A DNA stretch of 64,000 nt from Staphylococcus pseudoxylosus (GCF_003697915.1 NZ_RCVN01000009.1:62001-126000); one strand, 5' to 3'; shown: positions 50,420 to 63,466, counted from the first letter of the stretch. Notes: generated by a model not told the origin, from the sequence alone. Program-made: numbers and translations.

Positions 50420-50692
50420 TTATTTTACTGCGTCTTTTAAAGCTTTACCAGCTTTAAATGCTGGAACTTTGCTTGCAGGGATATCAATTTCTTTACCAGT
50501 TTGAGGGTTACGGCCTTTACGAGCAGCGCGTTCGCGTACTTCGAAGTTACCGAATCCAATTAATTGTACTTTTTCACCTTTAGAAAGTGATGATTGAATT
50601 GATTCGAATACTGCATCTACAGCTAAGCCAGCTTCTTTTTTAGTTAAGTCAGCTTGTTCTGCAACAGCATTGATTAAATCTGTCTTGTTCAT
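50420..50692 (-). CDS. hup: DNA-binding protein HU
   Basis: A 90-residue histone-like protein that bends and compacts DNA as a dimer. It begins [22 protein letters not shown] and has the beta-arm [24 protein letters not shown], with the conserved NPQTG tip. The length is exact for HU. A strong AGGGGAGGTG site precedes the ATG, and the upstream leader contains an 8-bp inverted repeat. It is monocistronic. Confidence 0.98.
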   Translation of the reverse strand: MNKTDLINAVAEQADLTKKEAGLAVDAVFESIQSSLSKGEKVQLIGFGNFEVRERAARKGRNPQTGKEIDIPASKVPAFKAGKALKDAVK

Positions 50693-50718
50693 TATGAATT
50701 CACCTCCCCTAGGGTTAA

Positions 50719-50740
50719 TAATGATAACTTAATATCATTA
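50719..50740. repeat. Inverted repeat in the hup leader
   Basis: TAATGATA (50719-50726) and its complement TATCATTA (50733-50740) are separated by six bases, 27-48 bases upstream of the HU ATG. It could be a protein operator or an mRNA hairpin. It resembles AT-rich metalloregulator boxes only loosely. Confidence 0.5.
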
Positions 50741-50861
50741 TGCTATGACTTTAACACAACGATTACTGCTACTGCAATGATTTATGCGCAAAAAACGTTG
50801 AAATAATAGGATTTTGACAGTTAATTGATATAAATTAACTAAAAAGTGTAATAATACCTCA

Positions 50862-51860
50862 CTATTCTGCTTTCTTTCCACGTCCCATCAAGTCTTTAAC
50901 GCTTTCATCAACTGGTCTATTTTCAAACAATACACTATAAAGTGCGGCAGTGATTGGCATATCTACATCGACCTCTTTAGCTAGGTGATAAACAGATTTT
51001 GTTGTATATACACCTTCAACGACCATGTTCATTTCGTTTAAAGCTGTGTCTAATGATTTACCTTCACCTAATTTATAACCAAGTGTATAATTTCTAGAAT
51101 GGGTTGAGGTACAAGTTACAATTAAGTCTCCTATGCCTCCTAAGCCTAGGAACGTAATTGGGTCTGCGCCTAGTTTTTCACCTAAGCGGCTAATTTCAGC
51201 TAAACCTCTAGTCATAAGCGCTGCTTTAGCATTATCACCGAATCCCATCCCTGATATAACGCCACTAGCTACTGCAATGATATTTTTTAATGCGCCACCT
51301 AGTTCAACGCCTACTAAGTCATCATTTGTATATACACGTAAATAATCATTCATGAAAAGGTCTTGAGTTAGTTGACTGACTTCTGGTGTTTTAGATGAAG
51401 CTGCTACAGTAGTTGGTTGTTTAATTACAACTTCTTCAGCATGACTTGGTCCTGAAAGTACACCTATACCTGCATTATGCTCTGGTGAAATTGAATCTTC
51501 CAACATTTCAGAAACACGTTTATATGTTTCGTTTTCAATGCCTTTTGCAACGTGAATAAAGGTCTTTTTAGAGCTTAAGAGTGAATCGATTGATTTCGCT
51601 ACTTCTCTCATTGCTTTTGTCGGTAACGCCATTAAATAGACTTCTGAGAATGATACGGCGCTGTTAATATCTAATGTTGCTTCTATTGTGTCATTAAGCT
51701 GTGCGTTTTTTAAGTATTTGCTATTAATGTGTTGTGAATTAATCTCATCGATTGTTTGTTCATTTTTCCCCCACATTAAAACTTGGTGTCCGTTTTCTGC
51801 TAAGACATTTGCTAATGCCGTACCAAAACTTCCTGTACCAAAGACTGTTACTTTAGTCAT
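50862..51860 (-). CDS. gpsA: NAD(P)-dependent glycerol-3-phosphate dehydrogenase
   Basis: GpsA makes sn-glycerol-3-phosphate from dihydroxyacetone phosphate for phospholipid synthesis. The 332-residue protein has the Rossmann loop [48 protein letters not shown] carries the catalytic Lys, and [12 protein letters not shown] is typical. GGGGGG precedes the ATG at 51860. It begins 15 bases after der and forms a two-gene unit with it. Confidence 0.97.
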   Translation of the reverse strand: MTKVTVFGTGSFGTALANVLAENGHQVLMWGKNEQTIDEINSQHINSKYLKNAQLNDTIEATLDINSAVSFSEVYLMALPTKAMREVAKSIDSLLSSKKTFIHVAKGIENETYKRVSEMLEDSISPEHNAGIGVLSGPSHAEEVVIKQPTTVAASSKTPEVSQLTQDLFMNDYLRVYTNDDLVGVELGGALKNIIAVASGVISGMGFGDNAKAALMTRGLAEISRLGEKLGADPITFLGLGGIGDLIVTCTSTHSRNYTLGYKLGEGKSLDTALNEMNMVVEGVYTTKSVYHLAKEVDVDMPITAALYSVLFENRPVDESVKDLMGRGKKAE

Positions 51861-51875
51861 GGAATCCCCCCGGTA

Positions 51876-53186
51876 TTAATTTCTTTTCCTTGCTATAATG
51901 TGTACTGGTGTACCTTCAAAGCCGAATGCAGCTCTAATTTGATTTTCTAAATAACGTTTGTATGAAAAATGCAATAGCTCGACATCATTTACAAACACGA
52001 TAAATGTCGGCGGTTCAATTGCAACTTGCGTAGCATAGAATACATTTAAACGTCGACCTTTATCTGTAGGTGTAGGATTCATGGAAATTGCATCCGTAAT
52101 CACTTCATTTAGCGTGGAACTTTGAACACGTTTTTTATGATTCTCACTAGCTTCTTTAATATATGGGAATAATGTTCTGAGACGTTGCTTCTCTTTTGCG
52201 GAAACAAATGCAACCTCTGCATAATCTAAAAATTGGAATTCTTTACGAACTTCATCTTTAAATTTTTTCATAGTATTCGTTTCTTTATCTACTGTATCCC
52301 ATTTATTCACTACAATTACAATTGCTTTACCTTCTTCATGTGCATAGCCAGCAACACGCTTATCTTGCTCGATGATACCTTGATCTGCATCAATGACGAT
52401 TAAAATCACATTTGAGCGTTCAATGGCTTTTAAAGCACGTAGCACTGAATATTTTTCTGTATTTTCATAGACTTTACCTTTTTTACGCATTCCTGCAGTG
52501 TCTATCAATACATAATCTTGATCATCGTAACTATATTCGGTATCAACAGCGTCTCTAGTAGTACCAGCTACGTTTGATACGATTACACGATCTTCACCTA
52601 GGATTGCATTTACTAAACTTGATTTACCAACGTTTGGTCGTCCAATGATTGATAAACGTATTGTATCATCATCATATGGGTCTGGTTCTTCTTCTTTAAA
52701 ATGTTTAACAACTTCGTCTAATAAATCTCCCAAACCTAGTCCGTGAGAACCAGAAATTGGATACGGATCCCCGAAACCAAGTGAGTAGAAATCGTAAATT
52801 TCATTTCTCATTTCTGGATTATCAACTTTATTTACGGCTAGTACTACCGGTTTTTTTGATTTATATAACATTTGAGCAACCATTTCATCACTTTGAGTTA
52901 GGCCTTCTCTTACGTTTACCATAAAGATAATTACATCGGCTTCATCGATTGCAACTTCAGCTTGTGCTCTTATTTGTGTTTGGAATGGGGCATCTCCAAT
53001 CTCGATACCACCAGTATCAATAATGTTAAAATCGTGAGTCAACCATTCACCTGATGAATAAATTCTATCGCGAGTCACGCCAGGTGTATCTTCTACGATT
53101 GAAACGCGTTCACCTACGACTCTGTTAAAAATTGTAGATTTGCCTACATTTGGCCTCCCTACAATTGCTACTATAGGTTTAGTCAT
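51876..53186 (-). CDS. der: Ribosome-assembly GTPase Der (EngA)
   Basis: Der has two consecutive GTPase domains and acts in 50S subunit assembly. The 436-residue protein shows GRPNVGKST near residue 9 and GRPNVGKSS near residue 180. [21 protein letters not shown] and NKWD complete the G motifs. A C-terminal KH-like domain ends [15 protein letters not shown]. It lies upstream of gpsA. Confidence 0.97.
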   Translation of the reverse strand: MTKPIVAIVGRPNVGKSTIFNRVVGERVSIVEDTPGVTRDRIYSSGEWLTHDFNIIDTGGIEIGDAPFQTQIRAQAEVAIDEADVIIFMVNVREGLTQSDEMVAQMLYKSKKPVVLAVNKVDNPEMRNEIYDFYSLGFGDPYPISGSHGLGLGDLLDEVVKHFKEEEPDPYDDDTIRLSIIGRPNVGKSSLVNAILGEDRVIVSNVAGTTRDAVDTEYSYDDQDYVLIDTAGMRKKGKVYENTEKYSVLRALKAIERSNVILIVIDADQGIIEQDKRVAGYAHEEGKAIVIVVNKWDTVDKETNTMKKFKDEVRKEFQFLDYAEVAFVSAKEKQRLRTLFPYIKEASENHKKRVQSSTLNEVITDAISMNPTPTDKGRRLNVFYATQVAIEPPTFIVFVNDVELLHFSYKRYLENQIRAAFGFEGTPVHIIARKRN

Positions 53187-53310
53187 AAACTAACTTCCTC
53201 TCTTCTTTAATCTCTATAATTCTATCATAAGGGGTAATGAAATCAAAAGAAATATTAAATCAATATTTTTGTTATAGAATTATCATACAAATTTTGAATA
53301 ACAAAAAAAG

Positions 53311-53344
53311 AAATCTTGCCCTAACATATACTAGGGCAAGATTT
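53311..53344 (-). terminator. Terminator of the S1-domain protein gene
   Basis: Arms aaatcttgccct and agggcaagattt form a stem of about 12 bp, followed on the reverse strand by CTTTTTTTGTT. It is 23 bases past the stop. Confidence 0.88.
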
Positions 53345-53366
53345 AAAGTTGCTATTACTTACATTG

Positions 53367-54548
53367 TTAAAATTTGAAGTCTTTTAATTTATCTCCAAAT
53401 ACATCACCAAGCGTTGGGTTATCTTCATCTTCTGAAGTATCATTTAAATAAGATTGCGTCGTTTCGCTATCGCTTTCAATGACATTTTCATCTGGTAATG
53501 TTGCTTTTATTGATAATGAAATACGTTCGTTTTCAGGATCCACACTGAGTACTTTCACACTCACTTTTTCGCCTGGTTGTAATACCTCGCCAGGTGTGCC
53601 GATGTGTGAATGACTAATTTCTGAAATATGAACTAATCCTTGTACGCCAGGTTGAATCTCCACGAAAGCACCAAAGTTAGTCAATCTAACTACAGTTCCT
53701 TCGATAACGTCACCTTCATTGATTTCGCCTTTAATTGCTTCAAAAGGACTTGGTAATGTATCTTTGATAGACAGTGAAATACGTTCAGAATCTTTGTCTA
53801 CTGATTTGATTTTAACTTTCACGCTATCTCCAATAGCCACAATATCTTCAGGTGATTTAACATGTTCGTGTGATAATTCCGAAACGTGTACAAGACCGTC
53901 CACGCCTCCAATATCAACAAAAGCACCGAAATTAGTTAAACGCGCTACTTTACCTTCGATAACGTCACCTTCGTTAAGTGACTCCAGTAATTTATCTTTT
54001 TTCTCTGCGTTTTCTAGTGCCTCTACTGCTTTTCGACTAAGAATGACACGATTATTTGCAGGATCTAATTCTTCAACTTTAAGTTTTAAAATTTGTCCTT
54101 CAAAACCAGAGAAATCTTCAATGAAATCTGTAGAAATTAATGAGGCTGGTACAAATCCTCTTTGGCCAACATCTACAACTAAACCACCTTTAACTACTTC
54201 TGTGACTTTAGCTTCGATAGTTTGGTTATTATCTAACTGTTCTTGTAAAAATTCATATGATTTTTCAGTTTCGAGTTGGCGTTTTGAAAGGATGTATGCA
54301 CCCGTTTCATTTTCTTCGTCATATTCTACTTTCGTAACATATGCACCGATTTCATCACCAACTTTTACTGCATCGCTTGGGTTGTCAATATGATGCGTTG
54401 AAAGTTGACTAATAGGGATGATGCCATTAAATTTACCACCATTGACATGGATGATTACTTGTTTTTCTTCAATTTCTTGAACTTCACCAGTAACCTTATC
54501 CCCTTCTTTAATCTCGTTAATCATTGATTCGTTAAACTCTTCAGTCAT
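53367..54548 (-). CDS. rpsA: S1 RNA-binding domain protein (RpsA/YpfD-like)
   Basis: The 393-residue protein contains four S1 OB-fold repeats (roughly residues 15-85, 100-165, 190-260 and 275-345). The last two are the best conserved (EGKVARLTNFGAFVDIGGVDGLVHVSELSH and EGTVVRLTNFGAFVEIQPGVQGLVHISEISH). Firmicute homologues have four repeats rather than the six of E. coli S1. They may not be obligatory ribosome components. The acidic tail ends DVFGDKLKDFKF. GGAGGCAGAC precedes the ATG. Confidence 0.95.
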   Translation of the reverse strand: MTEEFNESMINEIKEGDKVTGEVQEIEEKQVIIHVNGGKFNGIIPISQLSTHHIDNPSDAVKVGDEIGAYVTKVEYDEENETGAYILSKRQLETEKSYEFLQEQLDNNQTIEAKVTEVVKGGLVVDVGQRGFVPASLISTDFIEDFSGFEGQILKLKVEELDPANNRVILSRKAVEALENAEKKDKLLESLNEGDVIEGKVARLTNFGAFVDIGGVDGLVHVSELSHEHVKSPEDIVAIGDSVKVKIKSVDKDSERISLSIKDTLPSPFEAIKGEINEGDVIEGTVVRLTNFGAFVEIQPGVQGLVHISEISHSHIGTPGEVLQPGEKVSVKVLSVDPENERISLSIKATLPDENVIESDSETTQSYLNDTSEDEDNPTLGDVFGDKLKDFKF

Positions 54549-54841
54549 CTTGTCTGCCTCCTTATTACACTACATAATTATAACATCTTATAAACTGACA
54601 GAATTGTCAAGAAATTCCCCTTTATTCGAGAGAATCGATTTTAAATTGTTAATGTTTTGTAAAATAGGCTTTTCTAATCTAACAAAAAGAACTAAAAATT
54701 TACCTATACTTTACATTTTTATATAGTATATTAATTCTGATTAGTATAATAATACACGTGTATTATATACCCACTTTTTTCATTGTATAACCTTTTTACA
54801 CTATATGAAAAATATTTATATTAAATTAGAGGCATCTACGA
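54549..54841. other. rpsA-cmk intergenic region
   Basis: This 293-base gap contains the rpsA upstream region and an 18-bp perfect palindrome at 54749-54766. No terminator with a clear U-tract is seen after cmk, so readthrough to rpsA is possible. Confidence 0.55.
54749..54766. repeat. Perfect 18-bp palindrome, candidate operator
   Basis: ATAATACACGTGTATTAT reads the same on both strands, centred on CACGTG. It lies about 200 bases before the rpsA start and 76 bases after the cmk stop. No loop or U-tract is present, so it is not a terminator. Candidate -10 sequences overlap it on the reverse strand. The binding protein is unknown. Confidence 0.5.
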
Positions 54842-56554
<1,713 letters not shown>

Positions 56555-56571
56555 TGGAAATATATGTAAAT

Positions 56572-56617
56572 AAAAAGCACAACCATTTATAACCTAGTAT
56601 AAGTGGTTGTGCTTTTT
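56572..56617 (+). terminator. Terminator of ansA
   Basis: Arms aaaaagcacaacca and tggttgtgcttttt, with an inner ttat/ataa extension, form a strong hairpin with T-tracts on both sides. It lies 18 bases after the ansA stop and could also serve the reverse strand after ypdA. Confidence 0.85.
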
Positions 56618-56680
56618 GATTTTGATTATTAAAGAATAATTATAAATACTTGCTAAGAATGTGATTAAAATATGATCATT

Positions 56681-57667
56681 TTAAGATTCAAGTGGAGTTT
56701 GTTTTTTAGATAAAATACTTTGAGTTATAATACCACCATGATATTTACCATTCTCAATAAATATTGTGTTTGCATCATTACCTGCAGCAATAACACCTGC
56801 GATATAACAATTTTCTACATTTGTCTCATATGTTTCTTTATTATAGATTGGTGCAGTACCATATTCATTCTCATTAATTTCAATACCTATAGATTGTAAG
56901 AATTCATAATCTGGGTGGTATCCTATCATCGCGAAAACATAGTCATTAGCTATTTCAAATGTTTGCCCATTTTGTTCATAAATAACACTATCTTCTGTTA
57001 TTTTAGTTACATTTGAATCAAACGCCATATTAATTTTTTCGTGACGGACGAGAGATTCAAAATTCGGTAATATCCAAGGTTTAATCGCTTTAGGATAATC
57101 ACTACCTCGATAAATGACTGTAACGTTTGCACCTGCTTTTTCTAATTCTAGTGCCGCATCTACAGCAGAATTTTTACCGCCAATAATGACTACATTTTGA
57201 TCAAAATAAGGATGCGCTTCTTTAAAGTAATGCATAACTTTAGGAAGTTCAGCACCTTCAACTTCAAGTTGATTATAATGTCCGTAATAACCGGTAGCTA
57301 CAGTGAGAAATCTACATTGATATACGTCCTTAGTAGTTGTGATTGTAAAACGATTATTTATTTTTTTTACCGTGAGGACTTCTTCAAAAGCATTAATACG
57401 AAGTTGGTGATGTTTTACAACAGCTCTATAGTAAACCAACGCTTGATTACGATGTGGTTTGCTTTCTTCCACTATAAACGGAACGTCCCCAATACTTAAT
57501 TTATCACTTGAAGAAAAGAACGTTTGATGTGTTGGGTAATTATAAATTGCATCTACAACATTCCCTTTTTCTATAACTAATGTATCTATACCTTTTCTTT
57601 TTTGTTCGATAGCAGCACTAAGTCCACAAGGACCGCCGCCTATAATTATACTTTCGACTGTTTGCAT
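56681..57667 (-). CDS. ypdA: YpdA, bacillithiol disulfide reductase
   Basis: A 328-residue FAD/NADPH thioredoxin-reductase-like oxidoreductase. The N-terminal FAD loop is IIGGGPCGLSAAIEQKRKG and the NADPH loop VVIIGGKNSAVDAALELEKAGA. A late GVIAAGNDANTIFIENGKYHGG segment is also present. There is no CxxC redox pair; Cys14 of the GGGPCG motif is the conserved cysteine studied in S. aureus YpdA. It recycles BSSB to bacillithiol, connecting with bshA and brxA. It is monocistronic. Confidence 0.94.
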   Translation of the reverse strand: MQTVESIIIGGGPCGLSAAIEQKRKGIDTLVIEKGNVVDAIYNYPTHQTFFSSSDKLSIGDVPFIVEESKPHRNQALVYYRAVVKHHQLRINAFEEVLTVKKINNRFTITTTKDVYQCRFLTVATGYYGHYNQLEVEGAELPKVMHYFKEAHPYFDQNVVIIGGKNSAVDAALELEKAGANVTVIYRGSDYPKAIKPWILPNFESLVRHEKINMAFDSNVTKITEDSVIYEQNGQTFEIANDYVFAMIGYHPDYEFLQSIGIEINENEYGTAPIYNKETYETNVENCYIAGVIAAGNDANTIFIENGKYHGGIITQSILSKKQTPLES

Positions 57668-57787
57668 TCTTCCTTCGTCCTCCTTTTACCACCCATATAT
57701 TATACCAATAGTTTTAAAAAAACCAAATGAAAGAAATTGAAAATTTTATTACAAAATTGTTTGTGTCTATAAATATATTGAGAAAAT

Positions 57788-57833
57788 AAAAAAGATCTCA
57801 CTATAAATACAAGCTCATAGTGAGATCTTTTTT
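57788..57833 (-). terminator. Terminator of ebpS
   Basis: Arms aaaaaagatctcactat and atagtgagatctttttt form a stem of about 17 bp, with T-tracts on both flanks. It lies about 60 bases past the ebpS stop. Confidence 0.88.
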
Positions 57834-57891
57834 ATTTGAATGGATTATTGCTGCAATCCATTTTGAATTATGAAATAAATACTTATTTTCT

Positions 57892-59556
57892 TTATTGAGG
57901 AATAACTAAACGTTGACCATTATGGATGTCATTACCTTGTATGTTATTCGCCTCTCTAATTTTTTCTACATTTTCTGGAGAACCTTCACCGTAATATTGG
58001 ATGGCAATTCTATAAAGGTTTTGCCCATTTACAACATGTGTTTGTTGTCCAGAATTATTAGTTGTAGCTTGGTCATTCTGTTGGTTATTATTTGATGAAC
58101 CTTGAGATTGTTCAGTTGAACCATTTTGTGTATTGGCTTGATCATTTTGTTGTGATTGACTATCTTGTTGATTTTGTTGTGATTGACTATCTTGTTGATT
58201 TTGTTGTGATTGATCGCTTTGATTAGCTTGATCTTGATTATTTTGATTTTGATCACTATTTGCTTGGTCTTGAGAGTCAGAATCTGATTGGTCAGAATCG
58301 CTATTGGCATCATCTGAAGAATTACTGTTGTCATCTGAGTCAGAAGAAGCATTTTTGTCATCATCTTTGTTAGCTTTATCGTCATTTGATTTTTTATCTT
58401 TGTCAGAGTCTTTATCAGAATCTTTATCTTTATTATCAGCGACTTTTTTATCATCGTTGTTGTTACTATCGTCATTGTTTCCAGTAAGTGCCATACCGGC
58501 GAATATAGCAATTGCAGCTAAGATTAAGATAGCAGCAAGAATAGGTAGTAATTTACCTAATAAACCACCTTTTTTCTTCTTGTTATCGTCATCGTCATTA
58601 TTGCTGTTACCACCGTTACCGCCGTTACCGTTACCACCATTACCACCGCTTGATTTTGAATGGCTGGCAGCAGCAGCACCAGTTCCAGCAGCTGCCGCTC
58701 CACCTGCTACAGCAGCACCTTTTTTCTTGTTACTACTTTTCTCGTTATTTTGTTGATCCTTGTTGTCGTTTTTGTCATTTTCTGATGTATCATCATGACT
58801 AGCGTTTTTATCATTTTTACCTTTATGCTTACCAGCTGCATATGCACCAGCTCCAGCAGCCGCGGCTCCACCTGCTACAGCAGCACCTTTTTTCTTAGAG
58901 CCGTTTTTAGAATCATCTTGTTGTGATTCGTTTTGGTCTTGATTGGATTGGTTATCTGGTTGATTTTCATCAACATCTTGATCATCTGCATGTTGTTGAT
59001 TGTCATTTTTTGACTCGTCATGGTTTGCATCTGAACTATCTTTACCCTTATGTTTACTAGCAGCATAAGCGCCAGCACCAGTAGCAGCAGCTCCGCCTGC
59101 TACAGCAGCACCTTTTTTCTTAGAACTGTTATCGTCCTCTAAACCATTATTGTCTTCGCTGTACTTATGATCATTAGCATTTGTTTTATCACTAGTAGGC
59201 TCATGGCTTAAATTGTTATTTTGTGAAGGGTCATCAGTGTTACGTTCTGATGTTAAGTCAGATGTTGAATTGTCTTCGTTGTACTGTTCACTATCAAATG
59301 CTTCATCCTCGCTATGTTCTTGTTGATCTGTTTGATTAGTCTGTTCATCTTCACCTTGATTTGTAGCAGTATCTCTTCTACGTTGTCTTCGCTGAGCATT
59401 TCTTGGAGGGAATTGTTCGTCTGTTTTATCAGAAACTTCCTCTTTTACATTGTCAACTGAATTGTTAACTGAATCCTTGGCATTGTCTTGATGTTCTTTT
59501 GGATCAATGGATTGACGATTTTTTTCAAAATCATCTTTAAAATTGTTCTTAGACAA
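57892..59556 (-). CDS. ebpS: Elastin-binding protein EbpS-like membrane protein with LysM domain
   Basis: A long, charged, low-complexity surface protein. Counting from the TTG start (554 residues): the N-terminal [17 protein letters not shown] and [15 protein letters not shown] match S. aureus EbpS. Three [15 protein letters not shown]-type Ala/Gly modules sit near 146-172, 221-247 and 277-301. A membrane segment lies near 336-359, a Ser/Asp/Asn/Gln-rich linker follows, and a C-terminal LysM domain lies at about 506-553. I chose TTG at 59556 (nine bases after GGAAGG); ATG codons at 59565 and 59562 are too close to that site. Elastin binding is inferred from the family name only. Confidence 0.9.
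   Translation of the reverse strand: MSKNNFKDDFEKNRQSIDPKEHQDNAKDSVNNSVDNVKEEVSDKTDEQFPPRNAQRRQRRRDTATNQGEDEQTNQTDQQEHSEDEAFDSEQYNEDNSTSDLTSERNTDDPSQNNNLSHEPTSDKTNANDHKYSEDNNGLEDDNSSKKKGAAVAGGAAATGAGAYAASKHKGKDSSDANHDESKNDNQQHADDQDVDENQPDNQSNQDQNESQQDDSKNGSKKKGAAVAGGAAAAGAGAYAAGKHKGKNDKNASHDDTSENDKNDNKDQQNNEKSSNKKKGAAVAGGAAAAGTGAAAASHSKSSGGNGGNGNGGNGGNSNNDDDDNKKKKGGLLGKLLPILAAILILAAIAIFAGMALTGNNDDSNNNDDKKVADNKDKDSDKDSDKDKKSNDDKANKDDDKNASSDSDDNSNSSDDANSDSDQSDSDSQDQANSDQNQNNQDQANQSDQSQQNQQDSQSQQNQQDSQSQQNDQANTQNGSTEQSQGSSNNNQQNDQATTNNSGQQTHVVNGQNLYRIAIQYYGEGSPENVEKIREANNIQGNDIHNGQRLVIPQ
58145..58213. repeat. 27-bp tandem repeat within ebpS
   Basis: Two exact 27-bp units (58145-58171 and 58172-58198) and a partial third copy to 58213 encode the repeated SQQNQQDSQ stretch of EbpS. 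The frame is preserved by any whole-unit change. Confidence 0.85.
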
Positions 59557-59703
59557 ATTCATCATCCTTCCTTTTTTATTTAAGTATATACTGTTTTACC
59601 CTAACAGAACGTAAATATGTATAATTTTTTAAGAAAAAATACTGTTAAATAAGTGTATATATCGTATTATAGCTTGATTGAAAATATGAAGTAAAGTAAT
59701 TGT

Positions 59704-61075
59704 CTATTTTTTAAACAAATTTTGTATTTTTTCATTAAATTCCATTTTTCTTTTTACTTTTTTTCTATTTATTATATTTATTAAATTTAATTCACAATCA
59801 TTATCGCAACATGATTTAGGCTTTTCTATCAGAATTTCGTCAAAAAATTCAACTAAATAAGATCTTCTGCATTGATCAAGATTTTTGTAACCTAGCATAC
59901 GTATATAACCTAATTTTTTACGTTTATAAGCCATATCAAAGATATTGCGCAATTGCTCAAAAGTATACTGTGTACTTAGTACATCAAGTATGTCTGACTT
60001 TTCAGGTGGTAGAAACTGTGATAATTCATACGCATTTACATCCTCAATGTTAATTATGTCTGTAAATAATAAAGTTTCTAGAAGAAAGCTATCATCAGGT
60101 TGATAAAGGCTTATTGCTTGGCTTTGATTACCGTCACGGCCTGCTCTACCTATTTCTTGCATATAACTAGATGGACTTGTAGATAAATGGAAATGAATAA
60201 TTGTTCTAATATCTTTTTTGTTAATACCCATGCCAAAAGCACTTGTAGCAACGATAATCGGGATTTCATTATTAATAAATTGATGTTGTACTGTATGCCT
60301 TTCTTGGTATGATAGATCACCATGGTAAATACCAGTTAAAAAACCATAATTATAAATACTTTGAGCTAATGATAGACACATTTTTTTAGATGATACATAA
60401 ATAATTGTTGGCCCTGATTGCTCTAATGTAGGTAAAAGCCATTTTAATTTTTCATCATCATCAGCAAAATTTTTATGTGCTAGTGAAATGTTATCTCTAT
60501 TCATACTATTTTTTATGACTGAAAATGATTTACTTAATATTTGCTCTAAATCAAAAGTTAAATAAGAGGGTGCTGTTGCAGTTAATGCTAATACGGTAGC
60601 ATCATTGAAATAATTTACGATTTTACCTATAAGTGCATAATGTGGCCTAAAATCATAGCCCCACTCTGATAAGCAATGTGCTTCATCTAATACAATCATA
60701 CCGATATTTAAACGTTTAATTAATTTGAAATTGTGTTTTTGTAATATAAACTCTGGACTTAAAAAAATAAATTTACTTTGGTTTAAGCAGTTAATGTTTT
60801 GTTGCTTTTCATTTTCATCCATGCCTGAATGTATACAACATACATTTTTTTCTCCTTGTAACTTAAGTTGCATAACTTGGTCATCCATCAGTGAAATTAA
60901 CGGAGAGATAACTAACGTTGGCTTTTGTTTTATGTAGGTTGGTAATTGGTAACATAGGCTCTTACCACTACCAGTAGGCAGGATTCCTAAAGTATCAATA
61001 TTATTAAGTACATTGTTAATAATTTCCTCTTGGCCAGGCTTAAATGATTCAAATCCAAACCATTTTTTCAAGTCA

Positions 61076-61086
<11 letters not shown>
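59704..61086 (-). CDS. recQ: RecQ-type DNA helicase (short form)
   Basis: A 460-residue SF2 helicase. Motif I is GILPTGSGKSLCYQLP, motif II LDEAHCLSEWGYDFRPHY, motif III LALTATAP and motif VI YMQEIGRAGRDGN. A reduced RQC zinc region follows (RSYLVEFFDE, CCDNDC). No winged-helix or HRDC domain is present, which is normal for this staphylococcal short RecQ. It overlaps the preceding YpbB-like gene by 11 bases, as recS/recQ and ypbB do in B. subtilis. Confidence 0.94.
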
Positions 61087-62397
<1,311 letters not shown>

Positions 62398-62482
62398 AAA
62401 TGTATTATATTTAAGCGTAAACAAGCGGTTATCTACTATTGCAATAACCTCTTTAACGACTTAGACATAATTGAATTTAAAT

Positions 62483-62513
62483 CCGGGACACAAATAACTG
62501 TCTCGGTTTTTTT
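62483..62513 (+). terminator. Terminator of fer
   Basis: CCGGGACA (62483-62490) pairs with TGTCTCGG (62499-62506), followed by seven T. The same left arm extended (CCGGGACACAAA) can also pair with TTTGTGTCCGG at 62511-62521, which would absorb the T-tract. Confidence 0.8.
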
Positions 62514-62657
62514 GTGTCCGGTTATGCTATAAAGTTGTATTACTCCAATGAATTGATATTGTAAATATGATTGAATTCTGGCTATTCGGTTTTGAAATAA
62601 CTGCAATCTCAGCTATAAATTCCTTAAAGTAACCTTTATATGTAATATTTGAAATAT

Positions 62658-62703
62658 AAACGCCCTTCACTTCTCACTCAATCAGTGAAAATGAAGGGCG
62701 TTT
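62658..62703 (-). terminator. Terminator of ribU
   Basis: Arms aaacgcccttca and tgaagggcgttt, with an inner tcact/agtga stem, form a strong hairpin 20 bases past the ribU stop on the reverse strand. Confidence 0.85.
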
Positions 62704-62722
62704 GATAAGTTATACTATCATT

Positions 62723-63268
62723 TTAACGTGGTAAAACGTTTTTTAATCGACTATATAAAAGAATAAAGACAATTGAGATGACGACACCTTTAATAATATT
62801 AAAAGGTATGACGCCCGATACAATAACTATTTTAATATTTTCTACTACATCAGATAGGTTCATAATCATGCCATATAAAGGTAATAAAACAAAGTAGTTT
62901 AGTATACTTAGAACAATTGTCATCACTAACGTAGCCACACTAAGTCCTATAATTTGAGATTTGACGACACCTTTATGTTTTGTGACGAAATAAGCTGTTA
63001 ATAAAAAGCTTGATGCCGCTAAAAAGTTAGCTACAGGGCCTACTGGATCTCCAACATTGAATAGAAAATTGAGTAAGTTTTTTATAAATTCTACAATAAG
63101 TCCAGCTACAGGACCTAGTGTGAATGTTGCTAACAAGGCTGGTACATCACCAAAATCTAAAGTTAAATATGGTGGTAAAAATGGTATAGGGAACTTTATA
63201 AACATTAAAATAAATGCTACTGCACTCAACATACTAATCGTAATGAGGCGTTTTGTTTGTTGTTGCAT
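62723..63268 (-). CDS. ribU: Riboflavin transporter RibU (ECF S component)
   Basis: A 181-residue membrane protein with five or six helices. It begins MQQQTKRLITISMLSAVAFILMFIKFPIPFLPPYLTLDFGDVPALLATFTLGPVAGLIVEFIKNLL. This is the RibU signature of energy-coupling-factor S components; the ATPases and T component are encoded elsewhere. The FMN riboswitch upstream confirms vitamin B2 specificity. The ATG at 63268 follows GGAAGGAG. Confidence 0.96.
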   Translation of the reverse strand: MQQQTKRLITISMLSAVAFILMFIKFPIPFLPPYLTLDFGDVPALLATFTLGPVAGLIVEFIKNLLNFLFNVGDPVGPVANFLAASSFLLTAYFVTKHKGVVKSQIIGLSVATLVMTIVLSILNYFVLLPLYGMIMNLSDVVENIKIVIVSGVIPFNIIKGVVISIVFILLYSRLKNVLPR

Positions 63269-63332
63269 ATTAAATTATCTCCTTCCATTCATCTTTCTCA
63301 GAATAGGAGGATATAATTGCACAACAAATAAA

Positions 63333-63466
63333 CCCTCCATCTTCTCCCATCCAGACTATACTGTCGGCTCTAGATTCACACTAGATCAGCCATTAATCTA
63401 TGAATTAGAAAAATGGGTCGCAGGCTTAAATTACTGCCGGTTGGGAATTACACCCTACCCCGAAGA
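63333..63466 (-). promoter_or_regulatory. FMN riboswitch (RFN element) controlling ribU
   Basis: The reverse strand contains TTCGGGGTAGGGTGTAATTC, CCGACAGTATAGTCTGGATG and GGAGAAG, the hallmark blocks of the FMN aptamer with its closing P1. Downstream, CTCCTATTC can pair with GAATGGAAGGAG, which holds the ribU ribosome-binding site. Translational control by sequestration is therefore likely. Confidence 0.93.

Larger units (their letters stand above)
62398..62722. other. fer-ribU intergenic region
   Basis: This 325-base gap between convergent genes holds the fer terminator (62483-62513, with an alternative longer hairpin to 62521) and the ribU terminator (62658-62703). The stretch between them shows no recognisable feature. 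Confidence 0.65.

Noticed and set aside
53719-54393. 224-codon forward-strand ORF
   Set aside because: It lies wholly antisense to the S1-domain protein gene, and has no domain, membrane pattern or initiation site of its own.
58145-58213. Possible CRISPR-like repeat array
   Set aside because: Units are directly adjacent without spacers and encode an in-frame amino-acid repeat of EbpS.
58304-58756. 150-codon forward-strand ORF rich in Ser and Leu
   Set aside because: It is antisense to the low-complexity part of ebpS. Its composition is simply the reverse reading of Asp/Asn/Lys codons, with no ribosome-binding site.
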